Shown one piece after another: positions 18,561 through 26,654 of a DNA stretch of 64,000 nucleotides. The DNA lies in assembly GCF_017498065.1 (NCBI RefSeq), contig NZ_JAGDFX010000021.1, positions 1-64,000 of the forward strand, read 5' to 3'. The translations under genes and the position numbers were made by a program. The notes beneath the pieces are model-generated. The model did no database searches. It was not told the DNA's origin and saw only the letters and a program-made list of their open reading frames with translations. Within the stretch, counting starts at the first letter, position 1; every line of letters begins with the position of its first letter. This DNA comes from Oceanisphaera pacifica (GTDB lineage: Bacteria; Pseudomonadota; Gammaproteobacteria; Enterobacterales; Aeromonadaceae).

Positions 18561-19421
18561 TTACTGTCGCTGTAGGCGAACGTTAGCGGCTTTACCGGCG
18601 ACATTGCTACGGTAGGGGTTAATGTCTAATCCGCCACGGCGTGTGTAGCGTGCGTAAACGGTCAGCTCTTTAGGCAGGCAGTGCTGCATAATATCCATAA
18701 AAATACGCTCTACACATTGTTCATGAAATTCATTGTGTTGGCGAAAAGACACCACATAACGCAGTAATATATCACGATGAATGCGTGGCCCTTGATAGCG
18801 GATCATCACGCTGCCCCAATCGGGTTGCCCAGTGACTAAGCAGTTAGATTTAAGTAAATGTGAATGCAGAGTTTCAGTCACTATGTCCGCTTCGTTGCCC
18901 TGTGTTGCCTTGCTTAAGAGGTCAGGAATGGGCTGATAGTGATCAATGCTAATATCCTGCCCGTCTATGCAGTCTCCTGGTAAAATGCCAAATTGGTTAG
19001 GGGCGGCGTTTAATTCAAAGAGTTTTACTTTAACCGTACCTTGGGCACATAAGCTTAAATCGTGTTTTAGTATGGCTTCTACTTCGTCAATACTGTCGAA
19101 ACGACTTTGGTTAAAACTGTTTAAATAGAGCTTAAATGACTTAGATTCAATTAAGTGTTGGCTGGTGGCCGCCACCCTGACTTCTCCCATCGCGACTCTG
19201 GGCTTGCCTTTATTATTTAACCAAGATAATTCATACAGGTTCCATAAGTCTTCACCGGCAAAGGGTAAATCGTCGGCGTTGAGCTCCCATTCATCTCGGT
19301 TTAAATGACGAGGCACCGACTGTAGCTGACTGGCGTCGTATTCACTAACATAACTACTTTGTTTACCCAGCGATAAAGAGTCTAGCGCATTGCTGGCTTG
19401 GTATTTTTGCTCTGGTGTCAT
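18561..19421 (-). CDS. queF: NADPH-dependent 7-cyano-7-deazaguanine reductase QueF
   Basis: Reduces preQ0 to preQ1 in queuosine synthesis for tRNA. It is the long bimodular (YqcD) form at 286 residues (E. coli 282). The QueF signature [12 protein letters not shown] is at 92-103. The nucleophile that forms the thioimide is Cys194 in [11 protein letters not shown], with Asp201 as the proton donor. It is divergent from syd, the same pairing as in E. coli. Confidence 0.95.
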   Translation of the reverse strand: MTPEQKYQASNALDSLSLGKQSSYVSEYDASQLQSVPRHLNRDEWELNADDLPFAGEDLWNLYELSWLNNKGKPRVAMGEVRVAATSQHLIESKSFKLYLNSFNQSRFDSIDEVEAILKHDLSLCAQGTVKVKLFELNAAPNQFGILPGDCIDGQDISIDHYQPIPDLLSKATQGNEADIVTETLHSHLLKSNCLVTGQPDWGSVMIRYQGPRIHRDILLRYVVSFRQHNEFHEQCVERIFMDIMQHCLPKELTVYARYTRRGGLDINPYRSNVAGKAANVRLQRQ

Positions 19422-19489
19422 TTCAAGGTCCAGTTGATAGAATGTGGAGTTTGGGTCGATAGATCCTAGCCTTATTGTGAGACTTTAGT

Positions 19490-20020
19490 ATGCAAGATCA
19501 AGTAGAGATAGCGCTGGCTGAGTTGTTTGCCCGTCAGTTACGGATGCGGGGTGTGCCCTTGGTTGAGCATGACGAGACATTTTCATCTCCTGCGGAGTTA
19601 TTACCCGCACAAGCAGGTACTGTCGGTTGGCAAGCTTGGCAGCGCCCCGAGCCGGGTGACTTTGATAATGTGGCCCATGCGCTTGAGATGCCGGTACATG
19701 CAGATATCAGTGCCTTATTTGGGCATTACTATGCCGGCAATATAGAGGCATGTTTTAAAGGATTGTTTTTAACCTTGTTACAGCCTTGGAACGAACAAGA
19801 CTTTGAACGTTTACAGCAAAACCAAATTGCGCATCAACTAATGATGAAAAAACTAAAACTAGCCGCCAGCTGGTTTTTAGCTACCTGTAAAGACGATCAA
19901 AAGCTGGTTACCCTTAATAATGCCACCGGAGAAGTGCAATTAGAGCGCTTAGGCAAAGGCTCTATCGGGGTATTAGCCCCCAATTTAGCCACGTTTTTAC
20001 AACAATTAGAGCCTTGTTGA
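19490..20020 (+). CDS. syd: SecY-interacting protein Syd
   Basis: A peripheral cytoplasmic protein that binds SecY and is thought to check the integrity of the translocon. Its 176 residues match the family (E. coli 181), with the acidic surface and the conserved LFLTLLQPWNEQDFERLQQN and GSIGVLAPNLATFL segments. It is divergent from queF. Immediately after the stop the DNA turns into heptad repeats. Confidence 0.9.
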   Translation: MQDQVEIALAELFARQLRMRGVPLVEHDETFSSPAELLPAQAGTVGWQAWQRPEPGDFDNVAHALEMPVHADISALFGHYYAGNIEACFKGLFLTLLQPWNEQDFERLQQNQIAHQLMMKKLKLAASWFLATCKDDQKLVTLNNATGEVQLERLGKGSIGVLAPNLATFLQQLEPC

Positions 20021-20671
20021 ATACCATACGCGATACGCCATACGCCATACGAAAAGGCCAAACCGGTGTTTTCTTTAACGTAAAGCGATAAGTTCAGCTA
20101 TCAGCTATCAGCTATCAGCTTTCAGGTAAAAAAATGGATTGCTTCGTGCCTCGCAATGACAGCGTAAGGGCAAAAGAAATGTTAAGTGTTTGTCGGTTAA
20201 TTCAACATTCAAAATCCAACATTTAACATTGCTCTTGGGTCATTGCGAGGAGTGCAACGACGCGGCAATCCATTGCACAGACAGTAATAAGCTTGAAGCT
20301 AGAAGCCGGAAGTAAAAACAAAAATAAAAATGCCGCAGTGTTTTTGTTTAGTTTACCGCTTCCAGCTCTGAGCTTCCGGCTTTCTCTATGCGGTACGAAA
20401 GAACAAAACCAGTGTTTTCTTTAACGTAAAGCGATAAGTTCAGCTATCAGCTATCAGCTATCAGCTTTCAGGTAAAGAAAATGGGTTGTTTTTAAGCTTG
20501 GTGCTAGGCGCCGGGCGCTCGGCGCTGTCTTTAAACAGCTGTACGCTTTACGCTAAACGCTATACGAAAAGGCCAAACCGGTGTTTTCTTTAACGTAAAG
20601 CGGTCAGCGTTAGACGTATAGCTTTATTTTGATTTAACTGACAGCTTATAGCTGACGGCTCCCCGAAGGGG
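20021..20671. repeat. Repeat block 6, richest heptad arrays
   Basis: There is no gene. ATACGCC-type heptads at 20026-20053; a 65-bp module at 20066-20130 repeated without visible change at 20412-20476, each holding three AGCTATC units; a dyad half at 20135-20160; the ATTCAAC array at 20200-20230; a dyad module at 20239-20272; AGCTTGA-type heptads at 20290-20317 opposed by TTCCGGC-type heptads at 20353-20387; ten unbroken heptads at 20496-20565, nine beginning GCT or GCC and most ending in C; and the 57-bp module at 20590-20646 shared with 2311. Two bases of the DUF2310 stop region abut the closing CCCCGAAGGGG. Confidence 0.9.
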
Positions 20672-21445
20672 CTACTCTTTAAAATCCCAAGATAAATTAG
20701 AGACTAAACGACAGGGCTCGCATTTAAAGTCAAAAATACCGTGTATAGGCTCACTCACATGCCAAGGCTGCCCGCAACTGGGGCAGGGGCGGTGCTGCTC
20801 TGTGGCTAAACTCTCGCCACCTACTCGATATAAATAATAATAAGTTGCAGTGTGAGTTAGCGCTTCAATACGCTTGCACAGCTCTCGCCCTCGTCGACTT
20901 AAGCGACTGTTATGATTGCTGATTTCTTCTACGGCGCCGTGTTCAAGAATAGAGCCGTTCATTTGCAGTTGATCACAAGCTTCCCAATCTTCTTGCCACT
21001 TTAGTATTTTTTTAAAGTCGCCATTGGCAATGGCCGGGGTTTGATACAAAGGCACTGGCGAAAAATGCTCGCCACAGCGTAAGGGCGAGCAAGAGTGCAA
21101 GTAGGTGGTATACAACAACTGCCACTCTCGCGTAGTGCACTCATCCGTGGTGTCTGAATTAAGATCTTGGCCTTTTACGGTCGTCTTTGGGCTGGTGAGC
21201 CCAGCTTGATGGAGCTGGGTGATGGCGATTTGTACCAGGCGACTATAATGCCTGGGGTGCAAACTGTCTTGCTCTGGGCAAACCACGCGACAGACTAACC
21301 AGCCTGCATGCATGGCGGTGGGAAATTCTCGGCCGACAATTTGGCCATTGTGTCTAAGTGCATCAATAAATTGGCGAATAGCGGGCTCAGTTTGAGCCAG
21401 CGAGGTGTCTTGGTAGCAGTCAAAATGCAGTTCGCATACCCACAT
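20672..21445 (-). CDS. DUF2310 zinc-ribbon protein
   Basis: The 257-residue protein belongs to the DUF2310 family, annotated as zinc-ribbon-containing and possibly nucleic-acid-binding; no function is established. The C-terminal ribbon is visible as CPSC at about 221-224 and CEPC at 242-245. The middle contains SRLSRRGRELCKRIEALT, a conserved basic helix. The ATG overlaps the stop of the preceding small gene (TAATG), so translation is probably coupled. The 3' end touches repeat block 6. Confidence 0.82.
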   Translation of the reverse strand: MWVCELHFDCYQDTSLAQTEPAIRQFIDALRHNGQIVGREFPTAMHAGWLVCRVVCPEQDSLHPRHYSRLVQIAITQLHQAGLTSPKTTVKGQDLNSDTTDECTTREWQLLYTTYLHSCSPLRCGEHFSPVPLYQTPAIANGDFKKILKWQEDWEACDQLQMNGSILEHGAVEEISNHNSRLSRRGRELCKRIEALTHTATYYYLYRVGGESLATEQHRPCPSCGQPWHVSEPIHGIFDFKCEPCRLVSNLSWDFKE

Positions 21446-21789
21446 TAGGTGTGTGGCTCCTGTTTAGTTGTGCTTGATAACTCGGCTTGCGCTTGTTGCT
21501 GCTCTAAGCGAGCAACTTTGTGCTCTAAGCGAGCAACTTTGTGCTCTAGGGCAATAATACGCTCAATAAGGGCGCGCTCGGCTGCCTCTTTTGATGCCGA
21601 TTTCGCCTCTTTAGCGGTGTCTGTCTGCAAGGGTAGGTTTTGTGGATTTTGTTTATAGCGGCTGATAACTGCCAAGAGTGTCGTTAAACTGACCGAGCTA
21701 TCTAGCCGCGCTTTTACGGTGGCCGTGCTAATGGGTTTGCCTTCGCTTGCTAGGCTATGAATGGCATTAATAATGGCTTGCTCAGGCAT
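21445..21789 (-). CDS. Small coiled-coil protein of unknown function
   Basis: The 114 residues form a short N-terminal helical domain reminiscent of a winged-helix or KfrA-type region (AIINAIHSLASEGKPISTATV, then LDSSVSLTTLLAVISRYKQN) followed by a coiled coil. Two identical heptads, LEHKVAR twice, come from a perfect 21-bp tandem duplication at 21501-21542. A DNA-binding partner for the downstream zinc-ribbon protein is a reasonable guess only. Confidence 0.65.
   Translation of the reverse strand: MPEQAIINAIHSLASEGKPISTATVKARLDSSVSLTTLLAVISRYKQNPQNLPLQTDTAKEAKSASKEAAERALIERIIALEHKVARLEHKVARLEQQQAQAELSSTTKQEPHT
21501..21542. repeat. 21-bp tandem duplication inside a coiled-coil gene
   Basis: Two identical 21-base units in direct tandem encode one heptad (LEHKVAR) each, so the duplication lengthens the coiled coil by one turn pair without breaking the frame. 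A third, diverged unit follows (LEQQQAQ on the protein side). Confidence 0.9.
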
Positions 21790-21802
21790 TACAGCGTTGG
21801 CC

Positions 21803-22033
21803 TTATCTTAGACTGGTGTTGAGTTGGTCGATAACTTCTGCCCAATCAGAGTCTTCTTGCAAGCCTTCTTCTAAAAAGTTGGCTTGGGCTTCACTCCAAA
21901 AGGGCGCTTCTATGAGTTCGACATTAGCAGGAAGCTGATGAGTGGCAATAAAGTCTTTAATTGCTTCATTGCTGGCGTCTAGCCCTAACTGTTCAAATAA
22001 ATGGTGAAATGGGTGATGTGTGGGCTCCATCAT
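21803..22033 (-). CDS. DUF2789 protein
   Basis: A 76-residue acidic protein matching DUF2789 (MEPTHHPFHHLFEQLGL, APFWSEAQANFLEEGL, DWAEVIDQLN). The function is unknown. AAGGAG lies 8 bases before the first of two adjacent ATGs, so I kept the upstream one. It lies just upstream of the coiled-coil gene with 13 bases between them, suggesting one transcript of three genes. Confidence 0.85.
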   Translation of the reverse strand: MMEPTHHPFHHLFEQLGLDASNEAIKDFIATHQLPANVELIEAPFWSEAQANFLEEGLQEDSDWAEVIDQLNTSLR

Positions 22034-22172
22034 ATTAATTTCTCCTTAAGCGATAAATAAAAGAGGTAAGGCCTACTTTTTTACAGACTGACTTTAAGAA
22101 TAGTTAATGACTATATTGCTTAGCGTTCTGTAAAAAGGCACCACCTTAAAATAAGGTTAACAAGGTTTTACC

Positions 22173-22472
22173 TTAATGCATACTGGGTGACTCTCGCAAC
22201 ACAGGAATACAAACATCTAATACGGTTAATTGCTGTAACCATAATTTTCCCTCATCTTGTTGCAGGCCATCGTGGCTAAACTCAAAGCGAAATTGGGCGA
22301 TGAGGCGGCCTTTTTGCCATTGATAGCGATACCGATACACGCTTAATAATTGAAATTGTTGCTGGCGGCAATAACGCTCTAACCAGTGGCGAGCAAATTC
22401 ACTCTGGCGGCGAATTTGCCAATAACCGGCACCCAGTGCACACAGGGCAAGTATCCCAAGTAACTCGACCAT
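22173..22472 (-). CDS. DUF3301 membrane-anchored protein
   Basis: A 99-residue protein with one N-terminal membrane helix (about 3-19) and a cytoplasmic basic, aromatic-rich domain (YRYRYQW, QFRFEFSHDG) typical of DUF3301. The function is unknown. Its start overlaps the DUF3549 stop by one base, and the pair is conserved in related genomes as far as I recall, so a joint role is likely. Confidence 0.82.
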   Translation of the reverse strand: MVELLGILALCALGAGYWQIRRQSEFARHWLERYCRQQQFQLLSVYRYRYQWQKGRLIAQFRFEFSHDGLQQDEGKLWLQQLTVLDVCIPVLRESPSMH

Positions 22473-23506
22473 TATCTGACGCCGGTAAATAAGCTGCCTA
22501 GCGCACGCTTTAGGTGAGGGGGTAAGTCGTTATTATGCAAGTTGCCTAAAATAAGCGGGCGTAATGCCGGTATCGACACTAATTCGGCAAATAACCCATT
22601 AAACAGCTCACTATGCAGTTCGGCTAATTGCGCTAAATAAGTGATTAAGACGGTTTCATCTGCGAGGTCTTGCCATAATCTGGCCGCTAGGCTCAACATC
22701 ACTGGCTGACTGGGGTTGAGTGCTAATAAGCTAGCCACTTTTTGCTGGCGCTCAGCGCATTTTGGGCTGCCTGCGGTGGCACGCAATAATTGAGCAATAC
22801 GCTCTTGGTTGGGCGCTGCGTGTTCGAGCTCGCTATTTATGGCATTTAATAAAAGATGAGTTAGCGGCTCGGGTAATGGCTGATGCTCACATTGAGTGAG
22901 TAGGGCATCTTTTACCTGAGTGGGCAGGGTTAGCAATTGCGATGCCAGTAATTGGCTTAATTCGGTATTTTGATGCAAACGCGCAGCAAGATCAGCAATG
23001 CCTTGTAAGCCCAATTGTTGCCAGTCTTGTTGTTTGGGATCTTGAAGGTACTCGCACACACCATTAAAAAAGGCGGAGGCTGGCAAGTTTAGCGACAAGC
23101 CTAAGCGAGCATGAAAGGCGGCTAGCTTGTCGGGTGACGGCTGAAAAGTGAAGGGCGTTTGTGCTAAGCGTTGCTGTTGTTCATCACTGAGCTCGGCGCT
23201 TACATCTTGGCCAAGTTGTTCTACTAGGGCGGCTAAAAAGTGCTTAACGGCGCCATTATTAAATAAACCACGCTCATCTAGGGGTAATTTAAGAAACCAC
23301 ACATAAGGCTGCGCTTGCCCTTGTGATTGCCAATAGCACACTGCTAACCAGGCATGGTGCTGCAATGGCCAAGGGTAGGGTCTTTGATTGGCTTCTATGG
23401 CGGCAAAGTCGTCATTAGACAGCGGTTGTAGGCGACGGCCCAGATCGTACAGGCGAAACTCTGTGCCCGCCTGCGCTAAAAATTCACTTAAGGTATCTAT
23501 TTGCAT
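22472..23506 (-). CDS. DUF3549 protein
   Basis: 344 residues of alpha-helical repeat character, matching DUF3549 from its start (IDTLSEFLAQAGTEFRLYDLGRR) and PWPLQHHAWLAVCYW. It has no signal, no membrane segment and no recognisable catalytic motif; the last two thirds look like HEAT-type helices. It is translated just ahead of DUF3301 and divergent from yqcC-truC-yqcA. Confidence 0.82.
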   Translation of the reverse strand: MQIDTLSEFLAQAGTEFRLYDLGRRLQPLSNDDFAAIEANQRPYPWPLQHHAWLAVCYWQSQGQAQPYVWFLKLPLDERGLFNNGAVKHFLAALVEQLGQDVSAELSDEQQQRLAQTPFTFQPSPDKLAAFHARLGLSLNLPASAFFNGVCEYLQDPKQQDWQQLGLQGIADLAARLHQNTELSQLLASQLLTLPTQVKDALLTQCEHQPLPEPLTHLLLNAINSELEHAAPNQERIAQLLRATAGSPKCAERQQKVASLLALNPSQPVMLSLAARLWQDLADETVLITYLAQLAELHSELFNGLFAELVSIPALRPLILGNLHNNDLPPHLKRALGSLFTGVR

Positions 23507-23592
23507 CTATTACTCCTATTGCACTGGGGCTGATTATAGGGAGTCATGGCTCAAGATGGTATACTTGCCGCCTGTTTTAAAGGAGTCAACCT

Positions 23593-23928
23593 ATGTCAGC
23601 TGATGCACAGCGCTGCTTGTCTGCAATTGTCGATGAATTAAAGGCGTTATCTTGGTGGCAAACAGAGCCGCCCAGTGCGGCGGCCTTATCCAGTAGCCAG
23701 CCGTTTTGTATTGATACCCTCACTTTTGCCCAATGGTTGCAGTTTGTGTTAATTGCCCGCTTACAGGCCATGCTAGAGAGCGGTGCGCCGCTACCTCAGC
23801 AAATTTCTGTTTACCCTATGGCCACTGAAAGCTTTAAGTCGGTGGCTGAAAATACGCAGGCGCTAGAAGAAGCCATTGCGCAATTGGATGAATGCTTATC
23901 GGGGCTGCCTGTGGTGCGTGAGGCATGA
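23593..23928 (+). CDS. yqcC: YqcC family protein
   Basis: A 111-residue member of the YqcC (DUF446) family, a small four-helix protein of unknown function encoded beside the pseudouridine synthase TruC, as here. Conserved parts are FAQWLQFVLIARLQAMLE and LPQQISVYPMATESFK. The stop overlaps the truC start by 4 bases (ATGA). A contribution to tRNA pseudouridylation is suggested only by this neighbour. Confidence 0.9.
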   Translation: MSADAQRCLSAIVDELKALSWWQTEPPSAAALSSSQPFCIDTLTFAQWLQFVLIARLQAMLESGAPLPQQISVYPMATESFKSVAENTQALEEAIAQLDECLSGLPVVREA

Positions 23929-24677
23929 GTGTTGACATTATTTATGAAGATGAACACTTGGTGGCCATTAATAAAGACGCAGGCTTATTAGTGCATCGCA
24001 GTTGGCTAGATAAAGGAGAAACCCGCTTTGCCATGCAGCTGACTCGCGATGCCGTGGGGTGTCATGTGTTTCCGGTGCACCGATTAGATAGGCCCACGTC
24101 TGGGGTATTATTATTTGCCAAAAGTTCAGCGGTGGCCCGCAGCCTCACCGAGGCTTTTACGGATCATCAGGTTGATAAGCAATACTTAGCCGTGGTGCGC
24201 GGTTTTATGCCGGCGCAAGGCACAGTCGATTATGCGCTGAGTTTTCAACCCGACGCCATTGCTGATAAGTTTGCCGATAAAGATAAACCGGCACAAGAGG
24301 CCGTTACCCATTGGCAGAGTGAGGCTAACATTGAGTTGCCGTTTGCGGTGTCAAAAAAGCATGCTACCAGTCGCTATAGTTTGGTGACCTTAGTGCCAGA
24401 AACGGGACGCAAACATCAATTACGCCGACATATGGCGCATTTGTTTCACCCTATAGTGGGAGACACCAGCCACGGTGATGGCCGACATAATCGATTTTTT
24501 CGTGAACAATATGACTGCCATCGCATGATGTTGCATGCGAATCAGTTATCATTTATGCATCCCGTCACCCAAGCACCTTTACAGCTTAATGCAAACTTAG
24601 ATGCCGACTGGCAACATATAATGACAGAGTTTAATTGGTCGCAGATAGCGGTAAAGCACAATATTGTTAAGGAGTGA
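23925..24677 (+). CDS. truC: tRNA pseudouridine(65) synthase TruC
   Basis: Isomerises U65 in the T-stem of some tRNAs. It is a 250-residue RluA-family synthase without an S4 domain. The catalytic motif HRLDRPTSG at 52-60 holds Asp55, and RYSLVTLVPETGRKHQLRRH is the later family motif with the conserved arginine. It is coupled to yqcC by an ATGA overlap and followed by yqcA. Confidence 0.94.
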   Translation: MSVDIIYEDEHLVAINKDAGLLVHRSWLDKGETRFAMQLTRDAVGCHVFPVHRLDRPTSGVLLFAKSSAVARSLTEAFTDHQVDKQYLAVVRGFMPAQGTVDYALSFQPDAIADKFADKDKPAQEAVTHWQSEANIELPFAVSKKHATSRYSLVTLVPETGRKHQLRRHMAHLFHPIVGDTSHGDGRHNRFFREQYDCHRMMLHANQLSFMHPVTQAPLQLNANLDADWQHIMTEFNWSQIAVKHNIVKE

Positions 24678-24679
24678 GT

Positions 24680-25120
24680 ATGGCAGCTGTTGATATTATA
24701 GTAGGCACGGTTTATGGCTCAGCATTTTTAGTCGCTGAAACCTTAGAAGAAGCGCTGGTGAGTGCTGGGCATCAGGTGGAGTTACACGAAGAAGCGGAGC
24801 TGGCTGATTTAGATACTAGCCATTTTTGGTTATGGGTCACCTCTACCACTGGGCAGGGGGAATTGCCGCCTAATTTATTACCCTTATTTGAAGAGTTACG
24901 GGAAACCTGTCCGCCTATGCCTGAGTTACGTTATGCACAAGTGACCTTAGGTGATAGCAGTTACGATCATTATTGTGGCGCGGGTGCTTTGTTAAAAGCC
25001 CAGCTGGATGAGTTACAGGCGGTGGCGGTGACTGATGAGTTACAAGTGGATGCCAGTGAAACGATGGATCCTGAAGAGCCAGCATTAGCCTGGCTAACCG
25101 GCTGGATGGATAAAATTTAA
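24680..25120 (+). CDS. yqcA: Flavodoxin YqcA
   Basis: A short-chain FMN-binding flavodoxin of 146 residues, an electron carrier of unknown partner. The phosphate loop is IVGTVYGSAFLVAE, and TSTTGQGELP plus TLGDSSYDHYCGAG form the isoalloxazine loops. ATG 24680 is preferred: AAGGAG at 24669-24674 is 5 bases upstream. A GTG at 24674 would sit inside that ribosome site. It is last in the yqcC-truC-yqcA operon, an order shared with enteric bacteria. Confidence 0.9.
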   Translation: MAAVDIIVGTVYGSAFLVAETLEEALVSAGHQVELHEEAELADLDTSHFWLWVTSTTGQGELPPNLLPLFEELRETCPPMPELRYAQVTLGDSSYDHYCGAGALLKAQLDELQAVAVTDELQVDASETMDPEEPALAWLTGWMDKI

Positions 25121-25129
25121 AAAATAGCG

Positions 25130-25220
25130 CCCAGCACCAAGCTTAAAGGTAAAATACTTTTGCAACGGAACCCACGGAAAAATAGAGATAAGATCTGAAC
25201 AAGACTTTTCTATTGTAAAG
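25130..25220. repeat. Repeat block 7
   Basis: After yqcA come GCGCCCA/GCACCAA-type units at about 25127-25146 and a third copy of the AGATCT module at about 25157-25218 (ACGGAACCCACGG, then AGATCTGAAC). A CTGACAG heptad follows the next terminator near 25318. Confidence 0.6.
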
Positions 25221-25267
25221 TGAAAGACATGCCGTATTGCGGTTGAGCTAGAGCCGACTTAAATATT

Positions 25268-25303
25268 AAAAAAGCACCGAACCTTTAGGTTCGGTGCTTT
25301 TCT
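25268..25303. terminator. Bidirectional terminator between yqcA and ddh
   Basis: A 14-bp perfect stem (AAAGCACCGAACCT at 25271-25284 with its complement at 25287-25300) has a 2-base loop and A/T runs on both sides. It separates convergent genes. Confidence 0.88.
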
Positions 25304-25339
25304 ATTTTTATCTTACGGCTGACAGCTTTAAGCTATGTT

Positions 25340-26326
25340 TTAAAGCATTTCTTTGCGCAGTTGTGCCGGGGTTTTAGGTGACAATAAGCCTGGGGCTATG
25401 TCAAACACGGTTCTGGCACCGGTTTCGCCATTTTGGGTTAGCTTGTGTACGGCGCGGGCGTAAGCCACTAGTACGCTGGCGGTAAACTCTGGGTTACTGC
25501 CAAGCTTAAGAGAAAACTCCAGTACTTGACTGGTGTTATCAGCGCCGCTTTCGCCGCTGCGGATCACAAAGCCACCGTGGGGCATGCTGCTGTGCTCGGC
25601 TTCAAAGGTTTGCTGATCAATAAAGTTAACTGTGGTGTCGTAGTCTGCAAAGTAATCAGGCATGGTGACTATGGTGTTGCGCACTGTATCGGCATCGGCA
25701 CCGTCGGCTAATACAATAAAGCACTCGCGGGTGTGCTTTTCACGAGTTTCTAACTGTGGAAGCTCACCATTGCGCACTCGTGCCATGGCAGATTCTGATG
25801 GCAAGGTATATTGCACGCCCGATTTTACACCTTCAATACGGCGTACAGCGTCAGAGTGACCTTGGCTTAGACCTTTACCCCAAAAGGTATAGGTTTCGCC
25901 TTGGGGCAAAATGGCTTCGCCAAACAGGCGGTTTAATGAAAATAAGCCCGGATCCCAGCCCACCGATAATAAGGCCAGCTTGCCTGCTTTTTGTGCCGGA
26001 GTATCAAGGGCACTAAAGTACTCAGGAATTTTAGCGTGAGTGTCAAAGCTGTCGACAATATTGAACAGGCTAGCTAGATAAGGGCCTTGCTCTGGCAAGT
26101 CGGACTTAGAGCCGCCACACAAGATCAGTACGTCAATGTCATTTTGATACTGTTCAATATCATCCATTGAATAGACTGGAACTGTGCTATCGATTAGTGA
26201 GACGCTGGCCGGATCTCGGCGGCTAAATACGCCTACTAAACGCATGTCTGGGCTCTTCTTAATAGCAGCTTCTGTGCCGCGACCCAGGTTGCCGTAGCCG
26301 GCAATGGCGATTCTTATTTGTGTCAT
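25340..26326 (-). CDS. ddh: meso-Diaminopimelate D-dehydrogenase
   Basis: Catalyses reversible NADPH-linked reductive amination of tetrahydrodipicolinate to meso-diaminopimelate in one step, a shortcut in lysine and peptidoglycan precursor synthesis. The 328 residues (family about 326) start with the dinucleotide fold GYGNLGRG. ILCGGSKSDLPEQGP and VGWDPGLFSLNR are the characteristic Ddh motifs that bind NADPH and substrate. This enzyme is patchy in gammaproteobacteria, most of which rely on the succinylase route, so it may have been acquired or kept for amino-nitrogen balance. Confidence 0.93.
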   Translation of the reverse strand: MTQIRIAIAGYGNLGRGTEAAIKKSPDMRLVGVFSRRDPASVSLIDSTVPVYSMDDIEQYQNDIDVLILCGGSKSDLPEQGPYLASLFNIVDSFDTHAKIPEYFSALDTPAQKAGKLALLSVGWDPGLFSLNRLFGEAILPQGETYTFWGKGLSQGHSDAVRRIEGVKSGVQYTLPSESAMARVRNGELPQLETREKHTRECFIVLADGADADTVRNTIVTMPDYFADYDTTVNFIDQQTFEAEHSSMPHGGFVIRSGESGADNTSQVLEFSLKLGSNPEFTASVLVAYARAVHKLTQNGETGARTVFDIAPGLLSPKTPAQLRKEML

Positions 26327-26398
26327 CAGTATGCCTTTTGTTGAGCTGTACTGGCGAACCAGTCAGCATTCGTATGTATTTGCGTCAGTGACAAATGC

Positions 26399-26520
26399 TA
26401 CAAATGCAGAGTGAACTCGATGAATATCAGGCAACGATGCGCAGCTAGTTACATTTCCATTGCTAAATAAACGGGAACAGTACGAAAACTGCGCGTCTTG
26501 GCCTATCGGCTGCATTTGTA
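26399..26520. promoter_or_regulatory. Leader of ddh with distant 10-bp inverted repeat
   Basis: The 328-base gap upstream of ddh contains TACAAATGCA at 26399-26408 and its exact complement at 26511-26520, with an extra ACAAATGC immediately beside the first. It could be a pair of operators or a long leader stem. I looked for lysine riboswitch motifs and saw none. Confidence 0.3.
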
Positions 26521-26654
26521 ACGGCCAATTAACTTAAACCATTTTTGTCTTGGGATCCACGAAACTCGTGACGGGTGACAATATTTTAATAAAAAAATGG
26601 CTATTTTTGCTTAGTAAATAGGCGGTTGATGCGAGCAAGCTTTACTTTTTGCGA

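Noticed and set aside
20021-20671. CRISPR array
   Set aside because: Units are 7 bases and contiguous, without constant-length spacers; no cas gene is near.
26327-26654. Lysine riboswitch ahead of ddh
   Set aside because: I found none of the conserved loop and junction motifs of that class on the minus strand; only a separated 10-bp inverted repeat.
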